Under the pieces are notes generated by a model. It did no database searches and was not told the origin of the DNA. It saw only the letters and a list, made by a program, of their open reading frames with translations. The position numbers and the translations under genes are program-made. A DNA stretch of 9,976 bases from Caldilineae bacterium (GTDB lineage: Bacteria; Chloroflexota; Anaerolineae; J102): positions 1 through 9,976 of the forward strand of contig DUEQ01000233.1 in NCBI GenBank assembly GCA_011192085.1, in the 5' to 3' direction. Shown here piece after piece: positions 6,260 to 9,976 of this stretch; position 1 is the first letter of the stretch, and every line of letters starts with the position of its first letter.

Positions 6260-7558
6260 CTATTGCCAGATCATGGGCAGCATGACGCGCCAATGATCGG
6301 CCAGGTGGAGATAAGCATCCATGTCCGCGTCCGAGCGGGTTCCCCACTGGATGGTGTACCCCAGGAAGAAGGCTGACCGGCCCGCCGCGAGTTGGATGCG
6401 GGGGGCCAGGACATGGCCGTTGCGCTCGGGCAGGAGGTTGGGAGGCTGGAGAACAGGCGTCGCCGCCTGGGGATCGCGATTCAATTGCACCAGCGCCAGG
6501 CGATGCCACGCGTCGGGGCGGGGGGCGTAGGCCAGCGTCGCCATCACCTGGCCTGTGCTCGAGTCCACCGCGACCTGGGGCGAACGCTCCAGCGCCACAG
6601 CGTCTGCGGCCACATCGAACGCGGGGCCGAAGCAGGGTTGATTCGAGAGATTCCCCGCGTCAATCCAGCGGCCGCGCACATCTTCGTTAAAGGGCAACGC
6701 GTTTTGCCACAAGGCAATGAAGGCCCGAGCCTGGGGCGAGTAGGCCAGTGCGGGTGCGTTCTCCCGCTCCGATGACGCCGCCAGGGCGAACGCCTCGCCC
6801 AGGATCGGCCCCTCTGTGGCGTCCTCACCTCGCACTCGCTGCGCCATCACATCGTCGTCCTCCTGGCTGAATGCGTAGACGTAGGCGATCAGGAAGAAGT
6901 TTTCGTGGGTGGCGGCCGCTACAACTGGCCCGCTTTCGGTGGATAGGGGATCCGCGACCACCGGAAATTCGTCTCCCAGAAAGTCCCCTCCATCATCGCC
7001 CCGCCCCCGGCGCGCGATGCGCCGCGCCCAGATATCGCCATCCAAGGCGTAGGCCACCAGGTATTGGCTGGCGGCGGGCAGATAGGCCACATCGGGCGCG
7101 CGTTCATCTCCCGTGGTGACGCCCACAGCCAACGGTCCGCCCACGAGGGTTGGGCTATCGCCATCGACGCGCTGACCGCGGATATCGTGATCATCCGTTG
7201 CGTAGCCGTATTCATAAACCACAAGGAATTCGTCATCCTGGGGATTATAGGCGACTCGGGCCGCGAATTCTGGCTTGTCGCTGTTGGCGATGGGGAAGGG
7301 ATCGCCGAGTTTCTGGCCCGAAAGCGCGATGAACTGACCCCAGACATCGAAATTGCCGCTCCCCGCGTCCACATCCCACACCGCCAGATAACGACCCGCC
7401 GCGTTGACTCCCAGGGCGGTCAAACGCTCCTGGACCGGGCTTGTGGCGAGGGGGATGTCGGGAATGAGCGTGGCGGGGCGGGCCATAGCCCGCGCCTGTG
7501 CGAACCCTAGGGTGAAGATGGCGACCATGGCCGCCGCGATCCAACGTATGGCGTTCAT
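6260..7558 (-). CDS. Secreted repeat protein, probable beta-propeller, function unknown
   Basis: The 432-residue product starts with a signal peptide: a short charged start, a hydrophobic core at residues 7-20 and AQARA near the probable cleavage site. The rest is built from about six or seven imperfect repeats of 50-57 residues, beginning near 44, 96, 151, 206, 264, 324 and 379. Each repeat has a P-x-VAY-like strand, a hydrophobic LVVY/LAVW strand, an acidic stretch ending in D-I/V-x-x-QR or similar, and an LGxxFxI-like end. The number and length of repeats suggest a beta-propeller, which is an inference. Acidic loops such as SQEDDDV and DADMDAY could bind calcium. The protein ends in VMLPMIWQ, like the LPL/I-type tails I associate with exported Chloroflexota proteins. 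The start is well supported by AAAAGGAG nine bases upstream (7568-7575). I do not recognise a specific function. Confidence 0.85.
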   Translation of the reverse strand: MNAIRWIAAAMVAIFTLGFAQARAMARPATLIPDIPLATSPVQERLTALGVNAAGRYLAVWDVDAGSGNFDVWGQFIALSGQKLGDPFPIANSDKPEFAARVAYNPQDDEFLVVYEYGYATDDHDIRGQRVDGDSPTLVGGPLAVGVTTGDERAPDVAYLPAASQYLVAYALDGDIWARRIARRGRGDDGGDFLGDEFPVVADPLSTESGPVVAAATHENFFLIAYVYAFSQEDDDVMAQRVRGEDATEGPILGEAFALAASSERENAPALAYSPQARAFIALWQNALPFNEDVRGRWIDAGNLSNQPCFGPAFDVAADAVALERSPQVAVDSSTGQVMATLAYAPRPDAWHRLALVQLNRDPQAATPVLQPPNLLPERNGHVLAPRIQLAAGRSAFFLGYTIQWGTRSDADMDAYLHLADHWRVMLPMIWQ

Positions 7559-7567
7559 GACGGGAGA

Positions 7568-7575
7568 CTCCTTTT
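7568..7575 (-). promoter_or_regulatory. Strong ribosome binding site of the secreted-protein gene
   Basis: On the minus strand AAAAGGAG lies nine bases before the ATG at 7558. It is the clearest Shine-Dalgarno site in the window and fixes that start. Its last two bases on the plus strand (7574-7575) are also the first two of the surE -35 element. Confidence 0.8.
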
Positions 7576-7602
7576 GACAGCAGATGAAACTGCAATTATG
7601 CT
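7574..7602 (+). promoter_or_regulatory. surE promoter (TTGACA, 17 bp, TATGCT)
   Basis: A perfect -35 TTGACA (7574-7579) is followed after exactly 17 bp by TATGCT (7597-7602, four of six matches). The start would be near 7609, giving a leader of about 55 nt to surE. The spacer carries a small inverted repeat GCAG/CTGC (7580-7583, 7590-7593), which could be an operator but may be chance. On the opposite strand CATAAT (7595-7600) could be the -10 of the divergent gene, although no matching -35 is seen for it. Confidence 0.7.
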
Positions 7603-7662
7603 AAGGGGGTGTCCTAAGTCCTTTCTACCCATAAGACGTTCCTTCTCCCCCAAACCGTTCCC

Positions 7663-8523
7663 ATGCGCCCATTCATCCTCGTCACCAACGACGACGGCAT
7701 CCACTCCCCCGGCCTGCACGCGGCCATCGAGGCCCTGGCCGATTTGGGGGAATTGTTGATCATCGCCCCCACCAGGCAACAGACGGGCATGTCTCGCAGC
7801 CTTCCTCCCACCTTCGATGGCCGCATTCTGCCCATCAAGCTCGTACACAACGGCCACATCTATCACGCTTTTCATATGGATGGCTCCCCCGCGCAATGCG
7901 TGCTCTACGGCGCGCTCGACTGCGCCCAACGCACGCCAGATCTCGTGGTCAGCGGCATCAATTATGGCGAGAATCTGGGCAACAGCACGATGGTGTCGGG
8001 CACGGTGGGCGCGGCCCTGCAAGGGGGCGATATGGGCATTCCCTCCCTGGCCGTTTCGCTGGAGACCAAGAAGGAGTATCATTACAATCATGGTCTCGAC
8101 GTGAATTGGGAGACCGCCAGCCATTGGCTGCGGTTCTTCGCCCAACGGGCGCTAACCACAAAGCCCTGGCCCGAGGACGTGGCCGCGCTCAAGATCGATA
8201 TCCCCGCTCCCGCTACTCCCGAGACTCCCTGGCGCATTACTCGGCAGAGCCGCCAACCCTACTACATCTCTCTGCCCACGCGACGTCATCGGGCTGAGGA
8301 GCCGCGGGTGATGGATTATGATGTGCGGGTGGAGGTGGGGAAGCTGGAGCCCGACTCCGACATTTACGCCTTCGCGGTGGATCGCGTCATCTCTGTGACG
8401 CCCCTTAGCGTCAACCTCACGGCCCGCGTGCCTCTCCCTATGTTCGAACAGCAGCTACGCGAGGGCGCGGCCAAATCACCTCGCGCCGAGACGCCGACAC
8501 GTCGACACGCCGACACGCCATGA
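7663..8523 (+). CDS. surE: 5'/3'-nucleotidase SurE
   Basis: SurE is a metal-dependent phosphatase that removes phosphate from nucleoside 5'- and 3'-monophosphates, and in some species acts on short polyphosphate. It is linked to stationary-phase survival. The signature VTNDDGIHSPGL gives metal ligands D10 and D11. GMSRS supplies S44 and SGIN supplies N100, matching the family's metal site. The HMDGSPAQCV segment and the VSGTVGAALQGG loop are also typical. The start ATG begins the conserved core almost at once (MRPFILVTNDDG), but no Shine-Dalgarno site is visible. At 286 residues it is longer than most SurE proteins. The last 15-20 residues (ending TRRHADTP) are partly encoded by an 8-bp tandem repeat and look like a recent extension. 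The stop codon overlaps the start of the kinase-like gene in ATGA, so the two are probably translated together. Confidence 0.95.
   Translation: MRPFILVTNDDGIHSPGLHAAIEALADLGELLIIAPTRQQTGMSRSLPPTFDGRILPIKLVHNGHIYHAFHMDGSPAQCVLYGALDCAQRTPDLVVSGINYGENLGNSTMVSGTVGAALQGGDMGIPSLAVSLETKKEYHYNHGLDVNWETASHWLRFFAQRALTTKPWPEDVAALKIDIPAPATPETPWRITRQSRQPYYISLPTRRHRAEEPRVMDYDVRVEVGKLEPDSDIYAFAVDRVISVTPLSVNLTARVPLPMFEQQLREGAAKSPRAETPTRRHADTP
8493..8519. repeat. Short 8-bp tandem repeat at the end of surE
   Basis: GCCGACAC, GTCGACAC, GCCGACAC and a partial GCC run without gaps up to the ATGA junction. The unit is not a multiple of three, so gain or loss of one copy would change the surE C-terminus and its overlap with the next gene. 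The preceding GAGAC (8488-8492) may be a decayed further unit. Confidence 0.75.
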
Positions 8524-9863
8524 TCACACCCTCTCAGGCATTCGTTCAGGAAGGCGAGAAAGCCACCCTGTTGAGTCGCGCCCGGATTTATGTGATGGTG
8601 CGGTTGGGCGTCGACGCCGCGCTGGCCCTGCTGCTTCTCTTGCAATTTCTGATCAGCAAACAATTCTCCATGGTGATCATCGTCATCCTGGCGGATATGC
8701 TGAATCTGACCCTCTATTGGGGCGCTATCCGACGATGGCCATCCTCGGCCACCTATCTCCATTTGATGGCCTCCACGCTACTGCTCATCGCCTTCGATTT
8801 CGCTTGGGGCGCGGTGACGTTCATCCCCTGGTTCCTGACCATCCCGCTCAGCATCGTTGGGGGCTTGATTGTGGTGCGGGCGGGGTTTAATGGGCTGGTG
8901 ACGTTGTCCATCCTGACCATCTTCGGCGTCTATCTCGGGCTCATCTATCTTGGTCGCTTGCCGTTGCCTCTCACCATCCCGCCCGATATGCTTCTGACCA
9001 TGTCGGGCGCGCTGGCGGTGGCGCTGCTGATCATCAATCTGGTCATCGAATCCCTGGTGGTTTATCTTTATCAGATTGAGGAGGCGCAGTTGCAGATCCG
9101 GGCGCAGTTGCTCTACACCTTGCAGGAGCTGGAGCAGTTGCGTCATCGCCTGCATCAGGTGGAGAGTCAGACGCGGCGCATAGAGCGGTTGAGCACCGTG
9201 GGGCAGATTGCGGAACAACTCAGCAAGTCGCTCCGGGAGCCCCTGGAGAAGATCGATCACATTCTGAATACGCCCGAGCGCATTGTGCAGAATCCAGCCG
9301 TTATCAAGGAGCTGCATGATCAGGTGCAGGCGGCTTTGCGCATGACGGACAGTTTGAAGGAGTACGCCCGCCTCACCGAGCTCCATATCGATACGGTGAA
9401 TCTCGACGATATCCTGGCCGAGGAGCTGGCCCGCACCCGCATTCCAGAACATGTGAAGCTCACGATCCATCAACCTCCGGTTTTCCCGCCCATTCAGGCG
9501 GACGCGGAGAAGGTCCGTCTAGTGGTTCATCATCTCCTGCACAATGCGTTGCAGGCGGTGCAGCCAGAGGGGGGGGAGATCGTCATTCGGTTGCAGCCCC
9601 GGCCCGATGGCGTGGCTTTCACCATCAGTGATTCCGGGCCAGGCATCTCGCCCGAAGAGCTCCAGCTCATTTTCGAGCCTCTTTACACCACGCAAACCCA
9701 GAGCTTTGGGTTGGGGCTGGCGATTGTGCAGCGGGTGGTGGAGATGCATGGGGGGTATATCGAAGTGGAGAGCGAGGAGGGGAGGGGAGCCACATTTACG
9801 GTGTTTCTCCCGCGCGTTCCCGAGACCGCAACTGGCGCACCCGCGCTGGATGCGAGTTTATGA
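8520..9863 (+). CDS. Membrane histidine-kinase-like protein lacking the phosphoacceptor histidine
   Basis: Of 447 residues, the first 185 or so form about six membrane segments with short loops, a membrane-embedded sensor type. A predicted coiled coil follows (about 185-225), then a dimerisation-like helix. In typical kinases that helix reads A-H-E-x-x-x-P-L; here it is S235-K236-S237-L-R-E-P241-L, so lysine occupies the phosphoacceptor position in an otherwise good alignment (LSTVGQIAEQL before it). The C-terminal ATPase domain looks intact: N-box LLHNALQA with N342, G1 box DSGPGIS (371-377), F-box FEPLYTT and G2 box FGLGLAIV (396-403). It may bind ATP and act as a regulatory or pseudo-kinase, or phosphorylate in an unusual way; this is an inference. 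The start overlaps the surE stop by 4 bp, and no response regulator gene is visible beside it. Confidence 0.88.
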   Translation: MITPSQAFVQEGEKATLLSRARIYVMVRLGVDAALALLLLLQFLISKQFSMVIIVILADMLNLTLYWGAIRRWPSSATYLHLMASTLLLIAFDFAWGAVTFIPWFLTIPLSIVGGLIVVRAGFNGLVTLSILTIFGVYLGLIYLGRLPLPLTIPPDMLLTMSGALAVALLIINLVIESLVVYLYQIEEAQLQIRAQLLYTLQELEQLRHRLHQVESQTRRIERLSTVGQIAEQLSKSLREPLEKIDHILNTPERIVQNPAVIKELHDQVQAALRMTDSLKEYARLTELHIDTVNLDDILAEELARTRIPEHVKLTIHQPPVFPPIQADAEKVRLVVHHLLHNALQAVQPEGGEIVIRLQPRPDGVAFTISDSGPGISPEELQLIFEPLYTTQTQSFGLGLAIVQRVVEMHGGYIEVESEEGRGATFTVFLPRVPETATGAPALDASL

Positions 9864-9887
9864 ATACATTTTCATCTTAGTGGGGAT

Positions 9888-9917
9888 TTGGGAGGCATGC
9901 CCTGAGCGTGCTATAAT
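9888..9917 (+). promoter_or_regulatory. Extended -10 promoter near the right edge
   Basis: TGCTATAAT (9909-9917) is a perfect extended -10. TTGGGA (9888-9893, four of six) lies 18 bp upstream. The palindrome GGCATGCC (9894-9901) sits in the spacer next to the -35 and could be an operator, or chance. The start would be near 9924, driving whatever begins at or beyond 9938. Confidence 0.7.
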
Positions 9918-9937
9918 CGCTTCGCACATCTCGCCCC

Positions 9938-9976
9938 ATGTGGATTCCGTCGGTATCTCGCCCTCTCGATGACATC
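9938..9976 (+). CDS. Possible start of a gene leaving the window (partial)
   Basis: An ATG at 9938 opens a frame of 13 codons (MWIPSVSRPLDDI) that runs off the window without a stop. It lies about 20 bases after a strong extended -10, which would leave a leader of only around 14 nt and no ribosome binding site. It is too short to assign, and the true start may lie further right. Confidence 0.3.
   Translation, partial: MWIPSVSRPLDDI

Noticed and set aside
7600..7625. AGGGGGTGTCCTAAGTCC resembling the end of an insertion sequence
   Set aside because: No matching inverted copy, target duplication or transposase fragment is present in the window; it lies in the surE leader and is short enough to be chance.
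7555..8145. Minus-strand open frame of 196 codons opposite surE
   Set aside because: It mirrors the conserved SurE metal-site region on the other strand and lacks any family signature.
9544..9972. Plus-strand open frame of 142 codons overlapping the end of the kinase-like gene
   Set aside because: It is the shifted frame of the conserved ATPase domain and only continues past it by chance.

Overview
This window looks like a core-genome stretch of a GC-rich bacterium, most likely a member of Chloroflexota (Anaerolineae or a related class). That assignment is an inference. It rests on three things: a YvcK-type protein with two N-terminal membrane segments, a secreted repeat protein ending in an 'LPMIWQ'-type tail like those I associate with exported Chloroflexota proteins, and traces of degenerate 7-9 bp tandem repeats at gene junctions. 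No 16S rRNA or other phylogenetic marker is present. There is no sign of a prophage, insertion sequence, CRISPR array or defence island.

Left part (1-4111, all minus strand): ppc (phosphoenolpyruvate carboxylase) is followed closely by a yvcK/CofD-like gene, and the two probably form one operon. PEPC makes oxaloacetate from PEP. YvcK is known from Bacillus as a protein needed for growth on gluconeogenic carbon sources and for cell-wall integrity. The pair is therefore consistent with control of the PEP/oxaloacetate branch point in relation to envelope synthesis.

Middle (4112-4729): about 300 bp without a gene holds a likely ppc promoter, a very stable GC-rich hairpin and the promoter of tRNA-Cys(GCA). 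tRNA-Cys and tRNA-Leu(UAA) follow on the plus strand. Each has its own sigma70-type promoter and its own intrinsic terminator. The second terminator runs directly into the start of the next gene.

Right part: a 14-TM-class polysaccharide flippase (plus) converges on a secreted, probably beta-propeller repeat protein (minus), with a shared hairpin between them that probably acts as a terminator in both directions. The secreted-protein gene is divergent from surE (plus). Their short shared region has a consensus surE promoter that overlaps the leader and ribosome binding site of the secreted-protein gene. surE ends in a short 8-bp tandem repeat and overlaps by 4 bp (ATGA) a membrane-bound histidine-kinase-like gene. 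That protein has an intact ATP-binding domain, but lysine replaces histidine at the phosphoacceptor position. A strong extended -10 promoter follows at the right edge and probably drives a gene that leaves the window.

I found no clear multi-gene novel system. The most interesting items are the kinase-like protein without its phosphoacceptor histidine, its translational coupling to surE through a repeat-encoded tail, the ppc-yvcK pairing, and the secreted repeat protein with its lineage-type C-terminal tail.
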